From positions 1 through 24,968 of the forward strand of contig CAZNJV010000004.1 in the NCBI GenBank assembly GCA_964573565.1: 24,968 nt of DNA, written 5' to 3'. The position numbers and the translations under genes are program-made. The DNA is from UBA12078 sp964573565 (lineage in GTDB: Bacteria > Patescibacteriota > Dojkabacteria > SC72). This document shows, piece after piece, positions 7,584-15,033 of the stretch (positions within the stretch are counted from its first letter, which is position 1; each line of letters starts with the position of its first letter). A model generated the notes under the pieces. The model made no database searches and had not been told where the DNA came from. It saw only the letters and a list, made by a program, of their open reading frames with translations.

Positions 7584-10063
7584 ATCAAGATTCCTTTGGT
7601 TGCTTTCTGAACTTTCTGAGTTATACGTTCAGTTACCATTTTGAGGTCTTTTTCTGTTAGTGTTTTTCCTGTATTTCTGATTGCAATTCTGAATGTAATT
7701 CTTTTTTTAGAAGTCTCTTTCTTATCTTGGTATATATCTAGACAGGTAATTGAGCCTATCAACTCTTCATTATTTACTTCTTTATTTATGATTGCATAGA
7801 GATCGGAATAAAGAACATTACTATCTACTTCAAAACATAGGTCAACCCTACTCTCTGGGAATTTTGATACTCTATGACCTAACGTATTGGTGGCAGCCAT
7901 GTCTATTAATTTCGCAAGATTTATATCAATTCCAGCTGTGAATTTTGGAAGTTTGAAATTTGCTTTTACTTTGTTGTCTATCTCGCCGAGTAGTCCAATA
8001 ATTTCACCCTGATGAAGTATTAATGCAGAACTGTTGGCATCAAACATATACAGTAAATATTTGATATGTTCTGGGATATCTTCTTCCAATGTATCTGCGA
8101 TTAGTTTGTAACTAGGAGTTATGCCTACTATGTTTAGTATCTTCTCTGCGTATGTCTTAGCTATATAATATGCAGAATCTTCTCGCTTTTCTGTGGAAGT
8201 TAGAATCATATCTAAATGCCAGTCTTCTATTGGTAAACCATCTTGATCTACATATCCCTTCTGATGTGCAAGATTCATTTCAAATATCCCCATCTGCTCA
8301 ATTCCTTCTTGGATGTTATATTGAGCTTTTGAAAGTAATGTTGGTAATACCGAGGTCCTCATTAAGGAAAGCTCTGGTGAAAGCGGATTCTTCAATGAAT
8401 ATGCTCTTTCTGGATCTAGTCCTGCCTTTTTGATTGTATTTGCATCTGTGAAGCTATATGTATCAGTCTCATTGCATCCGTTATCTGAAAGCAACTGTCT
8501 AATGCTTTTCTTTAATGCATATATACCATTATCTCTTGCAGGTGTGAGTGTTTTTGTAGGAAGTATTGGCTCTATGTTGTTGTAACCATAGATCCTTGCA
8601 ACATCTTCAAAAATATCTTCTTTAATGCTGATATCCTGTCTCCAATTGGGGGCCTTTACTGTGATGTTATCTTCTTTGTCACTCAAGATTTCATATTCAA
8701 GATTAGAGAGAATCTGTAATACTGTTTCATTGCTGAGATCTAGTCCTGTTAATGTTCTTAAATTCTCCAAAGGAAAGGTAATCTCCTTCTCTACAGATGG
8801 TGTTGGATATATATCAACAATATCGGAAGCAATCTTCCCCTTCGCTAGTTCTTGTATCTCTCTAACTGTCTCCTTCAGTACTGGAATGCACTGCTCTGTA
8901 GAGAGAGCATGTTTAAACTTCGTAGCAGCCTCCGTGGAGAGTCCTAGCATCATAGATGTCTTTCGGATACTGGTCTTATCAAAGCTCGCACACTCTATGA
9001 TTATTCTTTTTGTATCTTGATCAACCTCTGTTTCTGCTCCTCCCATTATTCCTGCAATTGCGATTGGATTGGTGTTATCTGCTATGACCATGACACGATC
9101 ATTTAGTGTGTGCACTTTACCATCAAGTCCAAGGATACTTTCTCCTTCCTTACCCATCCTAATATTTATATGTGCAGTCCCATTGCTATTTGGATCTTTT
9201 GTTACAACTTTGTCATAGTCAAACGCATGTAATGGTTGTCCTGCAAGATGGGAGATGTAGTTGGTGATATCGACTACGTTGTTTATGGGTTTGTACCCTA
9301 ATTTTATCAGTGTGCTTTTAAGCCATAATGGTGACTCTTGTACCGTCACATTATCAATTGCAATTGCTGTATATCTAGGACAGAGTACTTCTGCATCGTT
9401 TGTAATCTCTATTGGCAAACAGCTAGTCTCTGAAGTCAAATCTTTTGATTGATCCATATACCATGTGGGTGTTTTGAAACTGTTCCCAAAGATTACAGTT
9501 ATTTCCCTTGCTAATCCTAGCAAACCGAATAGGTCTCCCCTATTTGTCAGCGCTTTGTTTTCAATATCTATGATGCAATCATCCAATTGATAATACTGTG
9601 CAAATGGTTGGCCTGGAATAGCATCTTGTGGAAGACGCATTACGGATGTGTGATCAGGTCCAAGATTAAGTTCCTTTTCTGACCCCATCATACCGTTGGA
9701 CATAACATCTCTCATTTTGCGTGGCTCAATGATAACGGGACTCTCCTCTGAATATATTGTGTAAGGGATTTTTGCGCCTGGTTTTAGGTATGCTACTTTA
9801 TCTCCTACTTCAAGAGTTTTGTCTCCAGCCAATACTTGAACATTACCCTCTGGACCAATGTTTAATTGATATATTCCTAGCTTTTCAGCGTTAGGATGTT
9901 CAGCTTTTTCTGCTATCTCAGCGACTATTATATTTTCATAGTCTGATGCTATATCCTGGATTGATTCTACCTCTCCAAGATGTTCTTTTATAGCCTTAAC
10001 AATATCTGTGCTAGTCTGCTCTATGTTCCCTAGTTGTTTTAAGATGTTTACGGATACTTTCAT
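7580..10063 (-). CDS. pheT: Phenylalanyl-tRNA synthetase beta subunit
   Basis: Beta chain of the alpha2beta2 PheRS, 827 residues, about the usual full length. Order seen: N-terminal segment, EMAP/OB-type tRNA-binding domain (about 40-150; contains EHPNAEKLGIYQLNIG and MMGSEKELNLG), B3/B4 editing domain (about 210-390; GYKPINNVVDITNYIS, GQPLHAFDYDKV, IAIAGIMGG), B5 domain, catalytic-like core (RIYGYNNIEPILP, SFTDANTIKKAGL, NPLSPELSLMRTSVLPTLL), and a C-terminal FDX-ACB anticodon-binding domain (about 735-827; SKFPESRVDLCFEVD to the terminal helix). The ATG starts one base after the pheS stop, so the two are translationally linked, and there is no Shine-Dalgarno site. Its stop overlaps the PBP gene stop on the other strand. 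Confidence 0.97.
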   Translation of the reverse strand: MKVSVNILKQLGNIEQTSTDIVKAIKEHLGEVESIQDIASDYENIIVAEIAEKAEHPNAEKLGIYQLNIGPEGNVQVLAGDKTLEVGDKVAYLKPGAKIPYTIYSEESPVIIEPRKMRDVMSNGMMGSEKELNLGPDHTSVMRLPQDAIPGQPFAQYYQLDDCIIDIENKALTNRGDLFGLLGLAREITVIFGNSFKTPTWYMDQSKDLTSETSCLPIEITNDAEVLCPRYTAIAIDNVTVQESPLWLKSTLIKLGYKPINNVVDITNYISHLAGQPLHAFDYDKVVTKDPNSNGTAHINIRMGKEGESILGLDGKVHTLNDRVMVIADNTNPIAIAGIMGGAETEVDQDTKRIIIECASFDKTSIRKTSMMLGLSTEAATKFKHALSTEQCIPVLKETVREIQELAKGKIASDIVDIYPTPSVEKEITFPLENLRTLTGLDLSNETVLQILSNLEYEILSDKEDNITVKAPNWRQDISIKEDIFEDVARIYGYNNIEPILPTKTLTPARDNGIYALKKSIRQLLSDNGCNETDTYSFTDANTIKKAGLDPERAYSLKNPLSPELSLMRTSVLPTLLSKAQYNIQEGIEQMGIFEMNLAHQKGYVDQDGLPIEDWHLDMILTSTEKREDSAYYIAKTYAEKILNIVGITPSYKLIADTLEEDIPEHIKYLLYMFDANSSALILHQGEIIGLLGEIDNKVKANFKLPKFTAGIDINLAKLIDMAATNTLGHRVSKFPESRVDLCFEVDSNVLYSDLYAIINKEVNNEELIGSITCLDIYQDKKETSKKRITFRIAIRNTGKTLTEKDLKMVTERITQKVQKATKGILI

Positions 10064-10064
10064 A

Positions 10065-11090
10065 TTACAGTTGTCTTAAGAAGTTAAGGTTAGAGTCTCT
10101 AAGAAGTCTGATATCTTCAATACCAAGTTTTATCATGGCTAATCTATCTACACCGAATCCCCATGCAAATCCAGAATATTCATCAGGATCTATCCCACCG
10201 GCTCTCAATACATTCGGATGAATCATTCCACATCCCATCAATTCTATCCAGCCCGAGTGTCCACAGGTTGAACATCCTGCTTTGTTACAGAATGGGCAAC
10301 TTATGACGAACTCGCAATCTGGTTCTGTGAATGGGAAGAAGGAAGGTTGCATCCTGACTTCGAGATCTTTCTCAAGATAGGTTTCTAGAAATGTTTTTAT
10401 GGTTGCCTTCATATTTGCTAATGATATCCCCTTATCTATGTATACTCCCTCTATCTGGTAGAAGGTATGCTCGTGACTTGCATCTGTGGCTTCATTTCTA
10501 AAACATCTTCCAGGTAACACGACTCTGATTGGAGGTGGTCCAAACTTCTTCATAGCACGATTTTGCATTGTGGATGTATGTGCAGGTAATACAAAACCAT
10601 CCTCTGTCCAGAAGGTATCGTACATATCTCTTGCAGGATGTCCTGCAGGGAAGTTCAGTGATTCGAACATATGATAGTCATCATCTATCTGTTTACTTTC
10701 TAATACATCAAAACCCATTCTTTGGAATATTTCTACAAGTTTCTCAACTTCTTTATGTAATGGGTGCTTAGTGCCCTTAGTATCTAAGATGTATGAGCGT
10801 TTATCTTTAGGGGTATTTACATCGAATGGTGCACTAGGATCAATTCGAGCATTCTGTTCGTATATTACAGACTGTGCAAGTTTCTGATCTAGGATCTCCA
10901 TAATTCTTGCCTTGAGTGCATTTACATTCTTCCCATATGCTGCCTTTTTTTCATTTGGGATTGTGCTGATGTTCTTGAGTGCCAATGTAAGCAGGCCATT
11001 ATTTCCTAAATATTTAGCTTTTAATTCTTCGTATGGTAAGTTCAGATCTTTGTCGACTTCCGAATATATCTTGTCTAATGTGTTATCCAT
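10065..11090 (-). CDS. pheS: Phenylalanyl-tRNA synthetase alpha subunit
   Basis: Catalytic alpha chain of PheRS. I use the ATG at 11090; the codon before it is TTG, which would add one residue. Class II features: HPLHKEVEKLVEIFQRMGFDV, motif 2 RCFRNEATDASHEHTFYQIEG, and motif 3 GFAWGFGVDRLAMIKLGI near the C-terminus. Between motifs 2 and 3 there is a four-Cys cluster (CPFCNKAGCSTCGHSGW) that could bind zinc, as in a subset of bacterial PheS. The N-terminal coiled-coil region that binds tRNA-Phe is present but short. The gene follows an intrinsic terminator after rplT, so it is either expressed by readthrough or from a weak promoter in the 46 nt between the U-tract and the start. It is followed directly by pheT. 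Confidence 0.97.
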   Translation of the reverse strand: MDNTLDKIYSEVDKDLNLPYEELKAKYLGNNGLLTLALKNISTIPNEKKAAYGKNVNALKARIMEILDQKLAQSVIYEQNARIDPSAPFDVNTPKDKRSYILDTKGTKHPLHKEVEKLVEIFQRMGFDVLESKQIDDDYHMFESLNFPAGHPARDMYDTFWTEDGFVLPAHTSTMQNRAMKKFGPPPIRVVLPGRCFRNEATDASHEHTFYQIEGVYIDKGISLANMKATIKTFLETYLEKDLEVRMQPSFFPFTEPDCEFVISCPFCNKAGCSTCGHSGWIELMGCGMIHPNVLRAGGIDPDEYSGFAWGFGVDRLAMIKLGIEDIRLLRDSNLNFLRQL

Positions 11091-11136
11091 CAATACTTTG
11101 GCAATCTTAAGTTTATATATTGTATATTGTTTATCT

Positions 11137-11168
11137 AAAAAGAAAAAGGACTCTTTGCAGAGTCCTTT
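11137..11168 (-). terminator. Intrinsic terminator between rplT and pheS
   Basis: On the minus strand, stem arms AAAGGACTCT (11168-11159) and AGAGTCCTTT (11154-11145) form ten perfect pairs around a GCAA tetraloop, followed by TTCTTTTT (11144-11137). It ends the thrS-infC-rpmI-rplT transcript. A third segment, AGAGTTCTTT (11192-11183), which overlaps the rplT stop codon, can pair with the first stem arm instead (nine Watson-Crick pairs plus one G-U), giving an attenuator-like choice before pheS. Confidence 0.88.
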
Positions 11169-11190
11169 AAATAATTCTGGTTAAAGAACT

Positions 11191-11529
11191 CTAAAGAGAT
11201 TTTACTATAAAGGAGAAAACAGAAGGATTGTTGTATGCGATATCTGCCAATACCTGTCTGTTAAGTTCCATATTCTTTGCTTTTAATCCACCAATCAAAT
11301 CTTTGTATTGAATACCATTGTTTTTACATGCTGCATTGATTCTATTAATCCAAAGCTGTCTGATCTGGCTCTTTCTTCTCTGTCTGTGTGCATATGCATA
11401 CTGACCAGCATGCATGTATGCTTGGTGAGCAACTCTGTAGAGTCTATTCTTTGTCATTCTGTATCCCTTAGTTGCCTTTAGGATCTTGTTATGTTTTCTT
11501 GTTCTTACTGTTCCACCTTTGACTCTCAT
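11191..11529 (-). CDS. rplT: Large ribosomal subunit protein bL20
   Basis: 112 residues, normal for L20. The family signature is clear: RVKGGTVRTRKHNKILKATKGY, then the basic helical stretch AYAHRQRRKSQIRQLWINRINAAC, then NGIQYKDLIGGLKAKNMELNRQVLADIAYNNP. L20 binds 23S rRNA early in 50S assembly. It starts 12 nt after rpmI and ends just before the terminator at 11137-11168. In other bacteria L20 can repress its own operon by binding mRNA near rpmI; nothing in this sequence shows that directly. No Shine-Dalgarno site precedes the ATG. Confidence 0.97.
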   Translation of the reverse strand: MRVKGGTVRTRKHNKILKATKGYRMTKNRLYRVAHQAYMHAGQYAYAHRQRRKSQIRQLWINRINAACKNNGIQYKDLIGGLKAKNMELNRQVLADIAYNNPSVFSFIVKSL

Positions 11530-11541
11530 GATTTATACGTA

Positions 11542-11754
11542 CTAGAAGTTAATAACTTTTCTAATTAGTTTCTTTTCATTTGCACCAACCACTACTGCGT
11601 TAGACTTCTGTCTTCGCTTTGATCTAGTAGATCTTTTGGTCTTCAAATGACCTTGGTGACTCTGTTTGAACCTCAATTTAGCATCTCTATTACCTCTTGG
11701 GTTAGATAGCCTGATTCTCTTCTTCGCTGTTTTGTTTGTTTTTTGTCTTGCCAT
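11542..11754 (-). CDS. rpmI: Large ribosomal subunit protein bL35
   Basis: 70 residues, very basic. It matches L35 in length, composition and order: MARQKTNKTAKKRIRLSNPRG in place of the usual MPKMKTHKGAAKRF start, the HLKTKRSTRSKRRQKSN core, and a C-terminal ANEKKLIRKVINF like the family KADAKRIKRLL. The ATG lies inside infC: the two genes overlap by 53 nt in different frames, so ribosomes finishing IF3 pass the L35 start. It sits between infC and rplT, the standard order. Confidence 0.95.
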   Translation of the reverse strand: MARQKTNKTAKKRIRLSNPRGNRDAKLRFKQSHQGHLKTKRSTRSKRRQKSNAVVVGANEKKLIRKVINF

Positions 11755-12307
11755 TGTGTCTATATGTTATTGAAGTACGGTTTCCTTCCGTCTTTGGTTC
11801 GGCTTCGATACTACTATAATCCGCGAAATTAGTCAATATTTCATGGAATACAGATTGGGCTATTTCCCTTGATTGTCTCCCCTTTTTCACCATTGTGAGC
11901 TTAACAGGATGGCCTTTACCCAAAAATTCTAATGCTCTTTTGATCCTATGCTCTGTATCACCAATATCCATCACCGGTGTAAACCTAAATTCCTTAAGTT
12001 CCTTCATCTTTGTATTTACAGCAGATTCTCTCTTCTTTTTATTCTGTTGGTATATATATTTAGAGAAATCCATGATCTTACATACTGGAAGATTTGCACT
12101 TGCACCAACCTCTACCAAATCGAGTTCTGCCTCTAATGCTAGCTGTCTTGCTTTGTCTGTATCTATAATGCCGATGTTTTCTCCATTAGCACCGATCAAT
12201 TGTACTTGTGGTACTCTTATCCATTCATTCTTTCTTGGACCATAGTCCTTTTTTACAAAAGTACCTCTATTATTTTTATTAAAACTGTTGCTTTCGCTAT
12301 ATCCCAT
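11702..12307 (-). CDS. infC: Translation initiation factor IF-3
   Basis: 201 residues. IF3 binds the 30S subunit, prevents subunit joining and proofreads initiation. The N-domain spans about 27-95 (NEWIRVPQVQLIGANGENIGII, ALEAELDLVEVGASANLPVCKIMDF) and the C-domain about 103-186 (KELKEFRFTPVMDIGDTEHRIKRALEFLGKGHPVKLTMV). Two extensions are notable: a polar N-terminal stretch of about 26 residues and a hydrophilic C-terminal tail (KTKNKQNSEEENQAI) encoded wholly in the 53-nt overlap with rpmI. The start is a normal ATG, not the rare AUU used for autoregulation in E. coli. It lies 29 nt downstream of thrS in the same operon. Confidence 0.96.
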   Translation of the reverse strand: MGYSESNSFNKNNRGTFVKKDYGPRKNEWIRVPQVQLIGANGENIGIIDTDKARQLALEAELDLVEVGASANLPVCKIMDFSKYIYQQNKKKRESAVNTKMKELKEFRFTPVMDIGDTEHRIKRALEFLGKGHPVKLTMVKKGRQSREIAQSVFHEILTNFADYSSIEAEPKTEGNRTSITYRHNGKTKNKQNSEEENQAI

Positions 12308-12336
12308 TAATATTTTTGTATTTTAAATTTAAATAT

Positions 12337-14103
12337 TTAATTTGTGGGATGTCCCTTAGTTCGAATTTCTTCTTTAAGGGTGTCTATAAATTCTTGAATC
12401 TTCATCAATCCCTGATCTTTAGTCTTTCGAGTACGAATAGAGATTGTTTCGGTTTCAACTTCTTTGTCTCCTATGATAACAATATAAGGTATCTTCATTT
12501 TCTCTGCATCTCTGATTCTAGATTGCATACTCTTGTTTCTGTCATCTAGTGATACTCTTAATTTCGTATTCTTGAACTCTTCGTATACTTTCTTTGCGTA
12601 ATCATTATGCTTCTCAGATATTGGGATGATATATACCTGCTCTGGGGTAAACCAAAGTGGGAAATCGCCTCCATGATGCTCAATTAGGAATGCAAAGAAT
12701 CTTTCAAATGATCCGATTAATGCTCTGTGGATCATGAAAGGCTGCTTCTCTGTACCATCTTCATCAATATATTTAACATCAAATCTCTCTGGGAGATTAA
12801 AATCTAACTGGATGGTGGATACAGAATCTTCTTTGCCGAAGACATTCACTGCTTGTACATCAATCTTGGGGCCATAGAATGCGGCCTCTCCTGGGATCTC
12901 TTCGTATTCAATACCTCTGTTTTGTAATACTTTTCTTAATGTCTCTTCTGCTATCTTCCACTTCTCTTGATCTCCTGCATAGTGATCTTTTTTCTTCTCC
13001 CAATCAGAGATTGAAAGTCTGAATTTGTAGTTATTGAAACCAACATCTTTGTAAAAGGTATCTAAGAGATCTAATGTCTCGTCTATAACACCTTCCAGCT
13101 GTTCTTGAGTACAGAAGATATGTGCATCGTTTTGAGTAAAGCCTCTGACTCTTTGAAGTCCATGCAATTCTCCTGATTTCTCATATCTGTACACTGTCCC
13201 AAACTCTCCCAATCTGTATGGAAGGTCTCTGTAACTCTTTGGCTCTAGTTTGTAAACCATGATCCCAGAAGGACAATTCATAGGTTTGAGGTAGTATTTC
13301 TCATCTTCAACCTCTATTGGAGCATACATAGAATCTTTGTAGAAACCCAAATGTCCGGAGATCTGGAATAGAGTTTCTTTGTTGATGTGTGGAGTTAAAA
13401 TATGCTCATATCCTGCATCTCTTTCAAGGTCTAGCATATAATCCTCAAGGATTCTTCTCATTCTATATCCTCTTGGAAGCCATACTGGTAAACCTTGTCC
13501 TATCTCTGGAATTATTGCGAATAGTTGTAACTGTTTACCAAGTATTCTGTGATTTCTTTTTTCTGCTTCTGCCTGTAATTCAAGATATGCTTTTAGTTCT
13601 TCTTTGGTTTCAAATGCTGTGCCATAGATTCTGGTTAACATCTTTTGTTTCTCATCACCTCTCCAGTATGCGCCTGCAGTTTTAAGTAGCTTAATACTAC
13701 CTATTTCCTTAGTACTGGATACGTGTGGCCCTCTACAGAGATCTGCAAAATCATTATCTCCAGTTATGAAGAAACTTAGCTCTTCGTCTGGGATCCCTTC
13801 GAGTAATTCTAGTTTGTAATTCTGCCCCGTCTTGGTAAGATATTCAGTTGCTTCTTTGCGCTTCATAAATATCTGTACGATTGGAAGATTCTGCTTGATT
13901 ATGTTTTTCATCTCCTTCTCTATCTTTGGAAGATCTTCTTCTGCTAATGGTTCTGAAAATTCAAAATCATAGTAAAAGCCATTTTCAATAGCAGGTCCTA
14001 TACCCAATTTTGCATCTGGGTATAGCTTTAGTACTGCTTGTGCGAGTACATGTGAAGCTGAATGCCTCATTTTTTCTAATTTATCAACATTTTCTTTGTT
14101 CAT
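12337..14103 (-). CDS. thrS: Threonyl-tRNA synthetase lacking the TGS domain
   Basis: 588 residues against about 640 in E. coli. The protein starts directly at the editing domain, so the N-terminal TGS domain is missing. Editing residues are visible: H14-SAS-H18 and C123/H127 (DLCRGPH). The catalytic core has the zinc ligands C277 (PMNCP) and H328 (NDAHIF), with a third in MIHRAL, plus motif 2 RYEKSGELHGLQRVRGFTQ and motif 3 IGSFERFFAFLIEHHGG. The anticodon-binding domain is at the C-terminus (VYIIPISEKHNDYAKKVYEEF, RIRDAEKMKIPYIVIIGDKE). It is the first gene of the thrS-infC-rpmI-rplT cluster. A TATAAG hexamer nine bases before the ATG (14118-14113) may be its -10, but this is weak. No T-box is seen. 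Confidence 0.97.
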   Translation of the reverse strand: MNKENVDKLEKMRHSASHVLAQAVLKLYPDAKLGIGPAIENGFYYDFEFSEPLAEEDLPKIEKEMKNIIKQNLPIVQIFMKRKEATEYLTKTGQNYKLELLEGIPDEELSFFITGDNDFADLCRGPHVSSTKEIGSIKLLKTAGAYWRGDEKQKMLTRIYGTAFETKEELKAYLELQAEAEKRNHRILGKQLQLFAIIPEIGQGLPVWLPRGYRMRRILEDYMLDLERDAGYEHILTPHINKETLFQISGHLGFYKDSMYAPIEVEDEKYYLKPMNCPSGIMVYKLEPKSYRDLPYRLGEFGTVYRYEKSGELHGLQRVRGFTQNDAHIFCTQEQLEGVIDETLDLLDTFYKDVGFNNYKFRLSISDWEKKKDHYAGDQEKWKIAEETLRKVLQNRGIEYEEIPGEAAFYGPKIDVQAVNVFGKEDSVSTIQLDFNLPERFDVKYIDEDGTEKQPFMIHRALIGSFERFFAFLIEHHGGDFPLWFTPEQVYIIPISEKHNDYAKKVYEEFKNTKLRVSLDDRNKSMQSRIRDAEKMKIPYIVIIGDKEVETETISIRTRKTKDQGLMKIQEFIDTLKEEIRTKGHPTN

Positions 14104-14120
14104 ATCAATATTCTTATATA

Positions 14121-14261
14121 TTAATTAAGGATGTTTTTGTTTGGGAAAAACGAATGTACGACATTATTAAAAAGTTCGTGTTGTGTAAACGACTCTGCAG
14201 AGGATTTCTTTTGTGATTCCGTATATTTTGTACATGTTGCCCCTATTCTATATTTTTGCAT
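14121..14261 (-). CDS. Possible 46-residue ORF between rsmD and thrS
   Basis: Immediately after the rsmD TAG an ATG follows in the same frame (TAGATG) and stays open for 46 codons to a TAA, filling almost the whole rsmD-thrS gap and ending 17 nt before thrS. The peptide begins MQKYRIGATCTKYTESQKK and ends FFPNKNILN. It resembles no family I know and has no membrane segment. Three Thr codons fall within six positions (residues 9-14), which is suggestive for a leader of thrS but not proof. An open frame of this length can arise by chance. Confidence 0.3.
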   Translation of the reverse strand: MQKYRIGATCTKYTESQKKSSAESFTQHELFNNVVHSFFPNKNILN

Positions 14262-15014
14262 CTATTTTTGCAATGTATTATCTACAATGAAAAAGGAGAT
14301 AGAGTTTAAACCAAAGTCTATTGTATCTATCTTTTTGATCCGTTCGAGAGAAAGCTTCTCGAGGGGGTATCTTCGTGGATGTTTTACAATGAGAGCTCCT
14401 TTAAAGGCCTTTGTTTTAGGATCTTTAACCCCATTTAACATTTGAGCTGCCATGTTTATTACTCTTTCCATTTTGAAGAGATTTTTAGTGTTGTAAAGCT
14501 TGTATGGCGGATCCATAAATATGATATCGTATGTTTTGTAATCTTCTGTGTTTATTTGTTTAAATAAATAGTCTTCTGCTTTGGATTTAATGATATCTAC
14601 TTGAGGTAAGAAACCTGTATGTGCGACATTTTGTTTGAGTACAAATTCTGCATTGCGGGATGCATCGACTACTGTTGCTTCTTTTGCTCCTCTTGATAGT
14701 GATTCTAGTGCGAATGATCCTGCACCTGCATAAAGATCAAGGATTGTTTTGTTTACGATGTCTTCTTTTAGTACATCAAATATTCGAACTTTCATTCTGT
14801 CCGTAAGTGGTCTTGTCGTTTTGGGGATATCGATTCTGAAATTTTTAGCTTTCCCCCCGGTTATTCTTACAAATGTATTAATGGTTGGCTCTTTTGACTG
14901 TAGCCTTTTCTTCAAAAAAGCTTCTTCTCGCTCCTCGAATTCTTCTGGAGTTTCTACTTTCCACTTGTTTTTATCTTTCCTAATTTTTTTGAATGATTCT
15001 AATTTGAGACTCAT
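14262..15014 (-). CDS. rsmD: 16S rRNA (guanine966-N2)-methyltransferase RsmD
   Basis: SAM-dependent methyltransferase, 250 residues. Visible: ITGGKAKNFRIDIPK, the TRPLTDRMKVRIFDVL signature (67-82), SAM motif I DLYAGAGSFALESLSRGA (from 93), VVDASRNAEFVLKQN, and the catalytic D168-P-P-Y171. A charged N-terminal extension of about 45 residues precedes the domain, more than in typical RsmD of about 190 residues. It modifies 16S rRNA during 30S assembly. The gene lies 19 nt after the large surface protein gene but has its own TATAAT seven bases before the ATG, so it is probably transcribed independently and leaderless. The stop is TAG and is followed in frame by a further ORF. Confidence 0.93.
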   Translation of the reverse strand: MSLKLESFKKIRKDKNKWKVETPEEFEEREEAFLKKRLQSKEPTINTFVRITGGKAKNFRIDIPKTTRPLTDRMKVRIFDVLKEDIVNKTILDLYAGAGSFALESLSRGAKEATVVDASRNAEFVLKQNVAHTGFLPQVDIIKSKAEDYLFKQINTEDYKTYDIIFMDPPYKLYNTKNLFKMERVINMAAQMLNGVKDPKTKAFKGALIVKHPRRYPLEKLSLERIKKIDTIDFGLNSISFFIVDNTLQK

Positions 15015-15021
15015 GAGCAGT

Positions 15022-15027
15022 ATTATA
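15022..15027 (-). promoter_or_regulatory. -10 box of rsmD, leaderless
   Basis: The minus strand reads TATAAT, then ACTGCTC, then the rsmD ATG. Seven bases between -10 and start codon leave no room for a leader longer than about one base. No convincing -35 is seen. The box lies between the stop of the large surface protein gene and rsmD. Confidence 0.65.
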
Positions 15028-15033
15028 CTACAA

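Noticed and set aside
14145..14165. Hairpin AATGTCGTACATT followed by CGTTTTT on the minus strand as a terminator after rsmD
   Set aside because: The stem is only about five AT-rich pairs, too weak to call; kept only as a note in the small-ORF finding.
14104..14261. A tRNA gene in the rsmD-thrS gap
   Set aside because: No TpsiC-arm consensus or acceptor stem could be made on either strand.
14262..14264. Stop-codon readthrough of rsmD into the in-frame 46-codon ORF
   Set aside because: RsmD is already complete at the TAG and no readthrough signal is visible; an independent ATG follows directly.
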